From Neptunicoccus sediminis (lineage in GTDB: Bacteria > Pseudomonadota > Alphaproteobacteria > Rhodobacterales > Rhodobacteraceae): a stretch of DNA of 64,000 nucleotides. Under the pieces are notes generated by a model that was given only the letters and a program-made list of their open reading frames with translations, had not been told where the DNA came from and ran no database searches. Below are positions 52,849-63,354 of this stretch, one piece after another. Made by a program: the position numbers and the translations under genes. Position 1 is the stretch's first letter. Each line of letters opens with the position of its first letter. The DNA lies in assembly GCF_001719615.1 (NCBI RefSeq), contig NZ_MDVX01000003.1:347595-411594 (forward strand), read 5' to 3'.

Positions 52849-55211
52849 TGGCTACTCTGGCATCTCTGGATATTGCGATTGGCGCAGATTCCGCACGATT
52901 GAAACGCGATTTAGACAAGGCAAACAAGAACACCAAAAAGTTTGCTAACACCGCTAAAAAGAACATTGATAAAGTGTCGAAAAGCTTTCGTGCTGTTGGT
53001 GCTGCTATGGCGGGTATTGCGGCTGCTGCTGGTGTCAAATCTCTACTAGAAAATGCAGATGCGCTTGGCAAAAGTGCGAAGGCTGCTGGCATAAGTGTTG
53101 ACGCATATCAGCGACTACGTTTTGGGCTAGAACAAGCTGGCGTGTCACAATCTGCTTTTGAAAAATCCACATTAAAAATGAATAAAGTGATGTTGGACGC
53201 ATCACGCGGTTCAAAGACAGCTACAGACGCGCTATCACGCATTGGCCTTACATTTGCTGAACTAGATCGAATGAAGCCAGAGGACCGCTACACGGCTGTT
53301 TTGACAGCTTTGCAAGGTGTTGGTGATAAGGGTGAAAAAGCTGCGTTATCAGTTGAACTTTTAGGCAAAGAATTTGGCAACCGTGACGTTGATGTTGCTG
53401 GAATGGTAGCGGCTGGCGAAAGCTTGAATGTTTTGTCAGAAGAAGCAGTAAACGCAAGTGCAGGTGTTAACGATGCTTTCAATCTAATTGGGACTAATTT
53501 CAGAAACCTTTTGTCAAATGCTCTTATTCCGCTAATTGACAATCTAACACCAGTTTTCAATTCCATTTCAAAGTTTTCTGCTGACAATCCAATGATGGCT
53601 AGTGCGATTGTTGGCACTGGTCTGTTGACTGTTGCGGTAGGCGCTTTGGGATTAGCCTTTAGTGTCCTGTCATGGCCGATCTTGGCTGTTACGGCTGCTG
53701 TTGCTGGCTTGGTTGGAATATGGGCAAATTTTGACACTATCGTTAGAGCTAGTGACGCATATCTAGGCGAAAATTTTGGTTATACGTTAAGCGGCATTAT
53801 TGAAAAAGTTTCGTCTTTGGCGTCATGGGTGGTAGAATATCTAACACCAGCATTCAAAATTTTAATTGAATTTGTGAAAGCTAGTTCAACAATCGTTGGC
53901 AACTTTTTTGGTATTTTGAAAGACGTTTACAATTTAGATTTTGCCAGTGCTGGTGAAAGAATGAAAAATTCATTTTCGGCTGTTGCCACGTTCTTTGGTA
54001 ACATTTTTGGAGATGCAATTAGCAATCTTGTAGAGAACACAAAAGCGCAGTTTTCATGGGCATTTTCTGCTGTTGCGGTAACATTTTCAAACTTATTTGG
54101 TAAAGTAGTAAATGCCATTTTGAAACCGATTGAAACAACGGTGAACAATTTAATTGCTGCATACAACTCCGTCACGCGGTCTGACCTATCTGGTATAACA
54201 ATTGCTGGTTTCAAACCACAAGAAATTCCAAGTGCGCCTGAATGGAAAAAGGTAACAACAAATCTTGGCCAAACCACTGGCACAGGACTAGGAACCGATG
54301 GCCGACTAATACCAAATACAGATTTGGGTAGAGATACAGGCACAGGTCTTACAAGTGCGATCCTGCCAACAACACCAACTACACCAACAACACCAGATTC
54401 AGGTTTTGGCACAGGCACAGGTTCTGGTTCTGGTTCTGGTAGTGGTTCTAGCTCTGGCGCTGGCACAGTTGCGGGTGAAGAAGAAGAGGTAAATTCCGCT
54501 TTTGTTGGATCACTAAAAACTGGCTTGGCAGAAGCTTTAAAAACTGGCGATTGGAAAGAATTTCTTGAAGACACATTTGACAATTTCACCAACCGAATTG
54601 TTGACGAATTTGCAAGTGGAATGGTTGACGGTCTTCTAGCTGGTCTTGGACTTGACGAAGAAGGAATTGAATCTTGGTTCGAACAATTTTCTGGCAGTGG
54701 TGCGAAGCTTGGCGAAAAAATCACTGACGGTTTTGATGGTGTAAATGTTGAAGGTTCAACAAATGGATTTTTCGGAAAATTAACAAGCGCATTTTCCAGC
54801 GGTCTATCAATGGCTGGCGATTTTCTGTCATCCGCTTTTGAAGGTCTAATGTCATCATTTGGTGGCGGTTCTGGTGGCGGATTAGGCGGCATTGGTGCTT
54901 TCATTGGCACAATCTTTGGCGCGTCAGAAGGTGGCATTGTTGGCGATAAACCAACCCCATTCAAGAGAATGAAAATTAACGGAATTAATACAAATCGTGA
55001 TCACCAGCCATATTTGTTAGAGGCTGGCGAATTAGTTGTGCCAAAAGATGAGGTTGGCGGATTCCTAAATAATGAAGGAACAAGTAGCCAAACGGTTAAT
55101 TTCAACATTACTGGTGACATTAGCAGACAAACGGAAAGCGAAATATTGAAGCTTGCACCAACTATTACTGAAATGGTGAACCGTAATAATAAGGAAAGAG
55201 GCATAGCATAA
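52848..55211 (+). CDS. tape measure protein
   Basis: A 787-residue protein. The N-terminal helical part (IGADSARLKRDLDKANKN) is followed by predicted membrane-like helices near 255-300, which may insert into the host membrane. Then come a Pro/Thr- and Gly/Ser-rich linker (about 505-545) and a C-terminal part ending VGDKPTPFKRMKINGI, GELVVPKDEVGGFL. By the usual length rule the tail would be roughly 115-120 nm. One ACTAAATA-like sequence (CCTAAATAATG) lies inside its 3' end near 55064. Confidence 0.9.
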   Translation: MATLASLDIAIGADSARLKRDLDKANKNTKKFANTAKKNIDKVSKSFRAVGAAMAGIAAAAGVKSLLENADALGKSAKAAGISVDAYQRLRFGLEQAGVSQSAFEKSTLKMNKVMLDASRGSKTATDALSRIGLTFAELDRMKPEDRYTAVLTALQGVGDKGEKAALSVELLGKEFGNRDVDVAGMVAAGESLNVLSEEAVNASAGVNDAFNLIGTNFRNLLSNALIPLIDNLTPVFNSISKFSADNPMMASAIVGTGLLTVAVGALGLAFSVLSWPILAVTAAVAGLVGIWANFDTIVRASDAYLGENFGYTLSGIIEKVSSLASWVVEYLTPAFKILIEFVKASSTIVGNFFGILKDVYNLDFASAGERMKNSFSAVATFFGNIFGDAISNLVENTKAQFSWAFSAVAVTFSNLFGKVVNAILKPIETTVNNLIAAYNSVTRSDLSGITIAGFKPQEIPSAPEWKKVTTNLGQTTGTGLGTDGRLIPNTDLGRDTGTGLTSAILPTTPTTPTTPDSGFGTGTGSGSGSGSGSSSGAGTVAGEEEEVNSAFVGSLKTGLAEALKTGDWKEFLEDTFDNFTNRIVDEFASGMVDGLLAGLGLDEEGIESWFEQFSGSGAKLGEKITDGFDGVNVEGSTNGFFGKLTSAFSSGLSMAGDFLSSAFEGLMSSFGGGSGGGLGGIGAFIGTIFGASEGGIVGDKPTPFKRMKINGINTNRDHQPYLLEAGELVVPKDEVGGFLNNEGTSSQTVNFNITGDISRQTESEILKLAPTITEMVNRNNKERGIA

Positions 55212-55822
55212 TGACAGCATATTACTACAAAGGACAAAAAATTATTACGCCATACAATTTGATAGATAACAAAACTGTTTTTGTGAATGAATCGCTTAAT
55301 AAAAAGAGAACAACAATTGCTTTGGATGGACAGAGATTTGACATTAATTTTTCAATTGAGCCTAGTCATGATCCTTCTGAACTAATGGTTGCTCACATGG
55401 CAGATTTTCACAAAACAGAAACAATGATTTTTCCACAATCTTTAGGAATGGAAGAAAAGCGAACTTATAATGGCAATTTAGTTGTTAAGAATAATGTTTC
55501 TGCTGGTGCTGATCAAATAGTTGTTAATTCGACAACCGATAATGGCACTACAAAGAAGCTTCCAGCAGGTTATTTTATCAAGTTTTCTGGCCACAACAAA
55601 ATTTACATGGTCACTAACATTATGCACTTGAATAGCACCAATGACAAAACTTTGAAAATATACCCAAAACTTCAAAAGAATGTAGACGCGTCTGAAACTG
55701 TAAAGTTCGGTGATGACGTTATTTACACATACGAAAGAGATTTAAAAACAGCCCGTGGAATGTCCTTTATTGGTGGCGTTCTGGCAACAACAGGAACAAT
55801 TAATTTGGTAGAAAAGATATGA
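55211..55822 (+). CDS. distal/minor tail protein
   Basis: A 203-residue beta-rich protein located after the tape measure, where siphoviruses encode the distal tail or first hub protein. Assignment rests mainly on gene order. It overlaps both neighbours by 1 and 4 bases. Confidence 0.6.
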   Translation: MTAYYYKGQKIITPYNLIDNKTVFVNESLNKKRTTIALDGQRFDINFSIEPSHDPSELMVAHMADFHKTETMIFPQSLGMEEKRTYNGNLVVKNNVSAGADQIVVNSTTDNGTTKKLPAGYFIKFSGHNKIYMVTNIMHLNSTNDKTLKIYPKLQKNVDASETVKFGDDVIYTYERDLKTARGMSFIGGVLATTGTINLVEKI

Positions 55823-56382
55823 TATACAATCACACAAGAATAAAAGAGATTTTAACTACAACAGGTGAATTAAGCTATTTTGCACTATTAACCTTGGAAT
55901 GGAACGCCACACGCTATTTGACCAGCTTGGCGCGTGATGTTGAATGGAATGGTAACAGCTACCTTTCAGACACTACCATGATGCAATTTGAAAGCCCAAA
56001 TTCAACTTCTGTTGTGGATAGGGAAGCTTACACACTTTCATTAAATGGTATGGACGAAACACTAACTAACGAAATCAAAGCTGGTGTTATTCATAAGCCC
56101 GTGGAAATGCGATTGGCGTTTTCAATTGATGGTGTTCCGCAATTAGGACTAGATGACACTCTTTTAGTTTATCGTGGCGCGGTTGCAGAACCAAAATTTG
56201 TAACTGACGATGGAAAATTGATTTGGGATATTGAATGTACTGCACCGCTATCAAATTTGGATGCACGTTCAACAATCTTTACAACAAAGAACGCAATGCA
56301 AAATCTGTTTCCAACAGATACTTGTTTTAATCAAATCCAAAAGAACAATGAAAAATCAAGTGTAGCTTGGGGAAAAACTTAA
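55819..56382 (+). CDS. tail hub protein, DUF2163-like
   Basis: A 187-residue protein. Segments YFALLTLEWNATRYLTSLARDVEWNG, DREAYTLSLNG, LVYRGAV and the ending DTCFNQI...VAWGK follow the DUF2163/minor tail pattern of lambda-like and HK97-like phages. It sits between the distal tail protein and the central fibre. Confidence 0.7.
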   Translation: MIYNHTRIKEILTTTGELSYFALLTLEWNATRYLTSLARDVEWNGNSYLSDTTMMQFESPNSTSVVDREAYTLSLNGMDETLTNEIKAGVIHKPVEMRLAFSIDGVPQLGLDDTLLVYRGAVAEPKFVTDDGKLIWDIECTAPLSNLDARSTIFTTKNAMQNLFPTDTCFNQIQKNNEKSSVAWGKT

Positions 56383-56416
56383 TTTCCAATTGTGGGAATT
56401 TTTTTCGAATTGATCA

Positions 56417-56427
56417 CCTAAATAAAA
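56417..56427 (+). promoter_or_regulatory. phage ACTAAATA element 12
   Basis: Reads CCTAAATAAAA, 35-45 bases before the giant fibre gene. Confidence 0.5.
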
Positions 56428-56461
56428 GAAAGAAAGGAATATTAGAGGATAAGAAATTTAA

Positions 56462-59400
56462 ATGGTATTGAATTTATTCATTCAATTTTTGCTAACAATT
56501 GTATCAATGGCAATGCAACGAAGACGCCAAAAGAAGATGCAAAAACGTGCGGATGAAGCAGCAGAAGCACAAAAAGGTTTTGATATTCCAATGGACGGTG
56601 AACCGATTCACCTACCATTGGTTTACGGTTACGGCAAAATAGCTGGTGTTCGCGCTACTGTTCACGTTGCAGACAATGGTGAAATTGTCCCTATTCCTAC
56701 TGGCTTCCAAGATTTAGAAATTAATCTACCTGTTGGAACTTACCTTGGCGAAAAGAAAGAATTTTTGACAATACAACAAGCTTTCTGTTTCGGAGACATT
56801 GAAGAATTTTTAGATTTTGAAGTTGATGGCCAAAATTGGGATTGGGAACAATTTAGTCACCACATTCGCTATTCAACAGTTGGTGGTGTAGCTGATCCAA
56901 CTGCTAATAAGTTTGGCGTTCCTAATGCTGAAACCAACAAATTTGAAAATATTGCATGGGCGAACATGACATTCCGTTTGAATAGGGATGATCCAGAATA
57001 CGCGGGTGCACCAGATGTTGTTGCCTACGTAAAAGGTACGCGCATTCGTGACATTGTTTTGAATAATGGCACATGGGAATTTTCCAATAATTACATTTTT
57101 TCAAACAACAGTGCTCTGGTATTAGCAGACTATCTTACACGCGATCCTGCAAAGGGTGGTGCTGGTATATCTGACGATAGAATAGACATTGCGTCATTTG
57201 GTAAGGCTAAGGGCATCTGTGATCGAGTAGTTGACACGGCTGCAAAAGTGCGTGGTCGCGTAAACGGCATAAGACCTGTTCAAGACGGTGATGAGCTACC
57301 AGAAGCAACTACAAGAACTGTCAGATTGTATGAATGTAATATCAACATTGATACTGCCAGAACACGCCGCGATATTATCGAAACATTGCTAGAAACAATG
57401 GCGCAATCTGATTTGTCTTATGCTGGCGGCAAGTACAAATTGATTTTGGATTATCCACAAACAGCACAAGAGCAGGAAGACTTGATTGCTGCTGAATATT
57501 CAGACGACGACATAATTGGAAAAATCGAATTTGCTGTTGCTGGTGCTGGTAACAAGTTCAACCGATGCGAAGTTAAATTCCGCGACGAATCCTTAGATTT
57601 TGCGACTAACTCTGTTAGCTGGCCAAAACGCGATTCAAATGTGCATTTGGCATTTTTGGCAGATGATAACAACGTTCCAAACGAAACGTCATACACAATG
57701 ACAGGCGCGACACAGCGCAAGATTGCGTTGGCTAAAGCAGAAGAAATTGTTCGTGCATCTAGAAGTGCAAAGACGCTAACAATCAATCTTCCAAATTATT
57801 CAATTGTGCACGAAATTGGTGATATTATCCGTATCAATTCTGTTGCTGCTGGCATCACGAATGAATTGTTCAAAATTGTTTCAATGCAAATGTCTAATGA
57901 AGATTTGCAAATGCGTTTTGAACTAGAAGCTTTTGATAGAAATACACTCGCTTGGAATGTTGACGATGACGAAGTTGAAGACGCTGTTGTTATTCCAACT
58001 GCTGTTGTTCCAAATGTTACTAATCTACAATGGACAGATGGTGCACGCAAAGTAGGCAAAACATCAAACGGTTGGTTAAGCTGGACAGCACCAACCACTA
58101 CAGACGTGCGCAGATTCCATATATGGGCAAAACAACCAGCTAATACAGAATGGGAAAAAATCGGCCAAACAATCCGCAAGTTTTTTGATATTCCAGCAGA
58201 TTTCAATGTTGCTGGTGACGATTACCAATTTCTTGTAAAAACTGAAAATGCGGCTGGTCACATTAGCCAAGGTGCAATGGTCTTAGCTGATCAAATGCCA
58301 AATCTTGTTCCTGTTAGTGATGTTTCAAAAAATGTTGGCATTAATACCGTCAAGCTGAAATGGGATAATGCTAATCCGTCATTGGTTGCGGAATATCGCG
58401 TCTACATGGGTGGCACGTCAACTAGATCGTCTGCTGTTCTATTCGGCACGACTACAAATAAAGAAATGGTCATTTCACCGCTTGTAACGTCCACATACTA
58501 TTTTTGGATAGATACGCACGGCGAAGACGGTTCTGTTGCGGCAATGAATAGCCCGATCACGGTAACTGCATTTGAGCTTGGTATTAAAGGCGGTGACATT
58601 TCAGCAAATACAATTTCATGGTCACAATTAGCGATCACAGTTCGCAATGACATGGATGACGCTTTAGCAGCGGCAAATAGTGCTGCACAATTGGCGAATA
58701 ATTACGCGCAAGTTGCAAACACTCATGCAGAAGCGGCAAAGGCGTCTGAACTTGCTGCAAACACATTCCAAACGGCTGCAAATACTTTTAAAAATAGTGC
58801 TGAAATTTTCAAAAATGCGGCAAATGTTTCTGCGAATAGTGCATCTGTAGCTGCTACAAATGCGGCTAATTCCGCGTCTGCATCTGCGAATAGTGCGTCA
58901 TCTGCTGCTGCTTATGCGAATAGCTCTGGCACATATGCTGCTGCTGCTGCGAATAGTGCAATAACGGCTAATACTCTTGCTGGACAAGCTGGTGTATATG
59001 CAAACAGTGCTGCTACGTCTGCTGCGAATAGTTCGTCATTTGCAACTGCTGCTGCTACATCTGCTGGTGTAGCTGCTAATTCCGCGTCCGATTCATTATC
59101 TGCTAGTAAAAAGCAGATGCCAGACGATTTCACAAATGGTGATATGTTCTGGTCAAATAGCATGCACAAGCACAATGACGACAGTGGTATTGGTGGTAGA
59201 ACATTCATTAAAACAACCAACGAAGGCGAGAAAGTTTGTGAATTAGTTGCAGATACTGGTTATACGTTTCTTGCGAATGCTGGCTATGTTGTTCCAGTAG
59301 CTGGTAGAAAATACCGCGTAACTTCTGTTTCGCGTCAAGTTGCTGGTGTGCTTAACCGTTCTGAAACGACACTTGGTTTACGCATACACACAAGCACAGG

Positions 59401-62400
59401 TGGATATAAGACAAGCTCTGGCACAACGCCAACTTATCCGTCAATGGGTGAATGGATCACAGAAACAGCCATTTGGACTGCACCCGATCCGATCACAACA
59501 ACATCTGATTATGCTGGTATTAGAGCAAGTTTCTTGACTAGGCCAAATGGCAACAGTGCAGACGTTTTCCAACTTCGTTCGCTAAAATTTGAAGATGTTA
59601 CCGAAAGCTTTAAAGCAGAAGGTGGTGCAGAAGCTGCTGCGAATAGCGCAAGCTCTGCTGCTGCATGGGCTAATACAAGTGGCCAGTATGCTAATTCTGC
59701 GTCTGTGTCAAAAGTGGCAGCAAGTACATATGCAAATAACGCGGCCAATAGTGCGTCTGCTGCGTCTATATCTGCGGCAACAGCAAATTCCCATGCTAAC
59801 ACGGCTGGCCAATGGGCTTCAGCGGCAAATAACAGTGCAACAACGGCTAATACCTATGCTGGCAACGCGCTGGTATATCGTAACCAAAGTGCGAATAGCG
59901 CGTCAGAAGCTGCTAACAGTGCGTCACAAGCATCTACACAAGCTGGCATTGCTGTTTCTGCAAGAGATACCGCTCTAACTGTTAGTAAAAAATTACTTCC
60001 AGACGATTTCGCCAATGGTGATGATTTTTGGTCATTAAATTTGTACAAGCACAATGATGACGGTGGCATATCTAGTAGCAGAACATATTTTAAGACAACA
60101 ACAGACACGAATGAAGACGTTTGTGAAATTGTCAGTGGAACATATAACACATATGCGCGATTGGCGCATGCTGGCTATGTTGTTCCTGTAGCTGGTAGAA
60201 AATACCGCGCTACTGTTGTTGCACGTCAAGTTGCAGGTTCATTAAATCGTAGTAGCTCTGCATTCGGCATACGTGTGCACAGCAGCACAGGTGGATATAC
60301 AACGGGTATAACTGGAACAATCACCTATCCGTCAATGTATGAATGGACAACTGAAACGGTTACTTGGACTGCACCAGAACCAATGTCGCCAACGTCTGAT
60401 TACGCGGGATTGCGATCTGTTTTCTATGCTAATGCTAATGGCAACAGTGCAGACATTTTCCAAGTTCTTATTTTGAAATTAGAGGATGTTACAGAAAGTG
60501 TTGCTGCTGCAAATTCCGCGTCAGCAGCATCTACAAGTGCAGGTAATGCAGAAGCATTTGCGAATAGTGCTGGCCAATGGGCGTCAGCGGCAAATAACAG
60601 TGCGACAAGTGCTAACACTTATGCGGGTAATGCTTTAGTTTATCGCAACCAGAGCGCGAATAGCGCAAGCGAAGCTGCTAATAGTGCTACAAATGCTGCT
60701 AACAGCGCGTCTTATGCGTCTGAACAAGCTGGCGTTGCTGTTACAGCAAAGGACGCGTCATTAATAGCTGGTAAAAAATTGTTACCATCTGATTTCACTG
60801 CTGGTGATTTGTTCTGGTCAAATAGTCTGGATAAAAATAACGACGGAAATGGTCTCGAAAACACGGCTACCGTAATTAAAACTAATGGCGCTGGCGACGA
60901 AGTTTGTGAGGTAACAGCAGGGACAGGGTACAACACTCTGGCGCAAGCTGGTTACATTGTTCCTGTTGCTGGCAGACAATATCGAGCGACATTAGTTGTT
61001 CGCCAAATCTCTGGCACGTTGAACCGCAACAGTTGCGGGTTTGGTGTTCGTGTTCACAAAAGCGGTGGCGGGTACAAAGAAATGGGCTTTAGCTCTGTTT
61101 CATTTCCAGCGATGCAAGAATGGACAACTTTAACTGTTGGATGGAATGCACCTGCACCCCTTTCACCGGCAACTAATTATGGCGGTATTAGAGCAAGTTT
61201 CTTTACACAACCAAACGGCAACAGTAACGATGTGTTCGAAGTTCGCTCATTATCGTTAGAAGATATTACAGAAAGTTCGGCAGCGGCTAACAGTGCGTCA
61301 GCGGCATCTACATCTGCGGGTCACGCCTTAGCGCATGCAAACACGTCTGGGCAGTATGCCAATGCAGCTAATACAAGCGCAGTTTCTGCGAATACCAGCC
61401 GCTCACAAGCGTTAACGTACAGAAATGCGGCGGCGAATAGTGCTAGTGAAGCTGCGGATTCCGCGTCTGCTGCATCTGTAATTGAAGGCACAATTACGCA
61501 ATTGGTTTCTAGTGAAAACTTTTCAAATCCTGTTTTAAAGAAATTTGATACAGTTTGGCCATCTGGTTACACTGGTATGTCAACCGAAACTAATCGCACA
61601 ATTTCAACGTCACAAACTGGCGGTAAATATTACGGGTATCTGCAATTTGACACTAGCACAACTAGCGGTAGTGTTAACAAACCTAAGATCGAAATTAGGT
61701 CTGATGCAACTGACAGCATTATCAACATGCCAGACAGTTCTAAAATTAAAGATATTTCTGGTTTGCGTGTTAACGCCGAATTGGAACGTAGAAGTGGCCA
61801 ATTTGGCGGTAGTTGTATCCGTGTACAATGGGAAGCACTTGGAACAGGCGGTTCGTCACAAAGTGTATTCTATTTCTTTAAAGATAATTTAATTGAAGGT
61901 GGCGCATATAGAAAGATTCAAACAATTGAATTTGACGCGATCCAACCTGATGGTTTCGTTGCTGGTAGTGACGGTGCAAGATTAGTTGTTGCCATTCATG
62001 GTAGCTCTAATTTTGGTGGCCATACACAACAAACGTGCGTGTTAAGATTGCACAAATTAGGTGTTAAAGCTCTTACTAAAGGCGCGTCAACAGTCATTCA
62101 ACAAAGTTCAATAACCGATTTGAAAGGTAACATGGAAGCTGCAATTGCTTTACGTGCAACGTCTAATAACGCCAATGCAGAACTTGAATTGATTGCATTA
62201 AATGATGCTGAAACAGGGGATACCGTTAGCCAAGCAAGAATAGCGGCGGATCAAATTTTGTTGGATGGTTCGGTTCGCGTTCCACAACTTAAAATTAAAG
62301 AACAATTAAAAATTTCGGCAAGAAACGGCTCAATCAGTTTTGGTAAAAATGGTGCTGGTGATGCATCTGATGGTATTTGGGTCGGCAACAACACCGCACA

Positions 62401-63346
62401 GGATGGCAGCAAAGGGTTCGGCATGTATGCTAGCCGTAATATCGGTAGTGAGCAACAATCTATTCGTTTAACAAAAGACGATGGTTTGTTGATCAAGAAC
62501 GCGCAGTTTGCGATTGGTAGTGGTATCGCGTCCAAATTAGGTTTTGAGAATAGCACAAGCTATACTTTGCCAAATGGTACAAAAGTGTTAAATATATCAC
62601 TATCTGGCGCTGGTGGCGGTGGTGGTGGCGGACAAGCTGGCCACTATTCAACTGCTGGTAGTGATGGTTCAAATGGTGGCAACACGGTCATCTATTTGCG
62701 TGACGGTAGCACAACTGTAGCAACTTACACTGCTAATGGTGGTGATGGTGGCGAAGGTGGTGCTGGCCCATACAATGAAAATACCGCTGCGGAAACAGAG
62801 AGTGAAGCAAACAGCTTTAGCCCATTTGGTGACGGTGGCGAAGGTGGCGACGGATTGACACAACGCGATTTTCGTTCACATCACGGTAGAACTGGTGAAG
62901 CTGGTCAAGTTAGAACATGGGAAAACATTGACGTTAGCGGTCTATCATCACCAAATATTGTTGTTTCAATCGGTAATGGTGGTGCTGGTGGTTCTGCTGG
63001 TGGTGGTGGGGCAGATGCTGGCTTAACAGGCGCTAAAGGCTATGCAGAAATTTCCACAAGTGGCGACACTGCTTTACCTGCTGGACCTGTTTCATATGAG
63101 CCATCAAAAACTGGCACTTGGTCTTATTCCAATCTGAATAATTACGTTAATTTACCATCCAAAAGTGGTGCACGTGGAGCATATTATTTGCTTACAAATG
63201 TTCCAGCAAGCTACCAAATTAATTTGGGCACTCACATTATTAACAGTCCAAAAGATGGAACGATTGGGTTCTTCACAAAAGACAGACCAAAGTTCAAATG
63301 TGGAACTAGCGTTACTTTAAATTATTACATTTACCCGTTGGGATAA
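56462..63346 (+). CDS. central tail fibre / tail tip protein with tandem repeat domains
   Basis: A 2294-residue protein. Residues 1-530 are a tip/hub region (one N-terminal hydrophobic helix, then a GpJ-like beta body ending LRMFELEAFDRN-like LQMRFELEAFDRN). Fn3-like domains follow at about 540-730. Then come four ANSA-rich stretches (734-881, 1050-1174, 1347-1437, 1606-1678) alternating with three homologous domains of about 165 residues (882-1050, 1175-1346, 1438-1605). The C-terminus has a beta region and a very Gly-rich part (2048-2180). It is expected to contact the host receptor. Confidence 0.85.
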   Translation: MVLNLFIQFLLTIVSMAMQRRRQKKMQKRADEAAEAQKGFDIPMDGEPIHLPLVYGYGKIAGVRATVHVADNGEIVPIPTGFQDLEINLPVGTYLGEKKEFLTIQQAFCFGDIEEFLDFEVDGQNWDWEQFSHHIRYSTVGGVADPTANKFGVPNAETNKFENIAWANMTFRLNRDDPEYAGAPDVVAYVKGTRIRDIVLNNGTWEFSNNYIFSNNSALVLADYLTRDPAKGGAGISDDRIDIASFGKAKGICDRVVDTAAKVRGRVNGIRPVQDGDELPEATTRTVRLYECNINIDTARTRRDIIETLLETMAQSDLSYAGGKYKLILDYPQTAQEQEDLIAAEYSDDDIIGKIEFAVAGAGNKFNRCEVKFRDESLDFATNSVSWPKRDSNVHLAFLADDNNVPNETSYTMTGATQRKIALAKAEEIVRASRSAKTLTINLPNYSIVHEIGDIIRINSVAAGITNELFKIVSMQMSNEDLQMRFELEAFDRNTLAWNVDDDEVEDAVVIPTAVVPNVTNLQWTDGARKVGKTSNGWLSWTAPTTTDVRRFHIWAKQPANTEWEKIGQTIRKFFDIPADFNVAGDDYQFLVKTENAAGHISQGAMVLADQMPNLVPVSDVSKNVGINTVKLKWDNANPSLVAEYRVYMGGTSTRSSAVLFGTTTNKEMVISPLVTSTYYFWIDTHGEDGSVAAMNSPITVTAFELGIKGGDISANTISWSQLAITVRNDMDDALAAANSAAQLANNYAQVANTHAEAAKASELAANTFQTAANTFKNSAEIFKNAANVSANSASVAATNAANSASASANSASSAAAYANSSGTYAAAAANSAITANTLAGQAGVYANSAATSAANSSSFATAAATSAGVAANSASDSLSASKKQMPDDFTNGDMFWSNSMHKHNDDSGIGGRTFIKTTNEGEKVCELVADTGYTFLANAGYVVPVAGRKYRVTSVSRQVAGVLNRSETTLGLRIHTSTGGYKTSSGTTPTYPSMGEWITETAIWTAPDPITTTSDYAGIRASFLTRPNGNSADVFQLRSLKFEDVTESFKAEGGAEAAANSASSAAAWANTSGQYANSASVSKVAASTYANNAANSASAASISAATANSHANTAGQWASAANNSATTANTYAGNALVYRNQSANSASEAANSASQASTQAGIAVSARDTALTVSKKLLPDDFANGDDFWSLNLYKHNDDGGISSSRTYFKTTTDTNEDVCEIVSGTYNTYARLAHAGYVVPVAGRKYRATVVARQVAGSLNRSSSAFGIRVHSSTGGYTTGITGTITYPSMYEWTTETVTWTAPEPMSPTSDYAGLRSVFYANANGNSADIFQVLILKLEDVTESVAAANSASAASTSAGNAEAFANSAGQWASAANNSATSANTYAGNALVYRNQSANSASEAANSATNAANSASYASEQAGVAVTAKDASLIAGKKLLPSDFTAGDLFWSNSLDKNNDGNGLENTATVIKTNGAGDEVCEVTAGTGYNTLAQAGYIVPVAGRQYRATLVVRQISGTLNRNSCGFGVRVHKSGGGYKEMGFSSVSFPAMQEWTTLTVGWNAPAPLSPATNYGGIRASFFTQPNGNSNDVFEVRSLSLEDITESSAAANSASAASTSAGHALAHANTSGQYANAANTSAVSANTSRSQALTYRNAAANSASEAADSASAASVIEGTITQLVSSENFSNPVLKKFDTVWPSGYTGMSTETNRTISTSQTGGKYYGYLQFDTSTTSGSVNKPKIEIRSDATDSIINMPDSSKIKDISGLRVNAELERRSGQFGGSCIRVQWEALGTGGSSQSVFYFFKDNLIEGGAYRKIQTIEFDAIQPDGFVAGSDGARLVVAIHGSSNFGGHTQQTCVLRLHKLGVKALTKGASTVIQQSSITDLKGNMEAAIALRATSNNANAELELIALNDAETGDTVSQARIAADQILLDGSVRVPQLKIKEQLKISARNGSISFGKNGAGDASDGIWVGNNTAQDGSKGFGMYASRNIGSEQQSIRLTKDDGLLIKNAQFAIGSGIASKLGFENSTSYTLPNGTKVLNISLSGAGGGGGGGQAGHYSTAGSDGSNGGNTVIYLRDGSTTVATYTANGGDGGEGGAGPYNENTAAETESEANSFSPFGDGGEGGDGLTQRDFRSHHGRTGEAGQVRTWENIDVSGLSSPNIVVSIGNGGAGGSAGGGGADAGLTGAKGYAEISTSGDTALPAGPVSYEPSKTGTWSYSNLNNYVNLPSKSGARGAYYLLTNVPASYQINLGTHIINSPKDGTIGFFTKDRPKFKCGTSVTLNYYIYPLG
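59107..61276 (+). repeat. three tandem ~500-base domain repeats in the fibre gene
   Basis: Copies at about 59107-59610, 59984-60500 and 60773-61276. Each encodes PDDFTNGDMFWS-like starts, YVVPVAGRKYR and a C-terminal LEDVTES. They are diverged in sequence and separated by ANSA-rich linkers. Confidence 0.85.
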
Positions 63347-63354
63347 GAGGAAAA

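Noticed and set aside
53927..54964. 345-residue minus-strand frame inside the tape measure gene
   Set aside because: Pro/Ser-rich antisense of a Gly/Ser-rich coding region; no independent signals.
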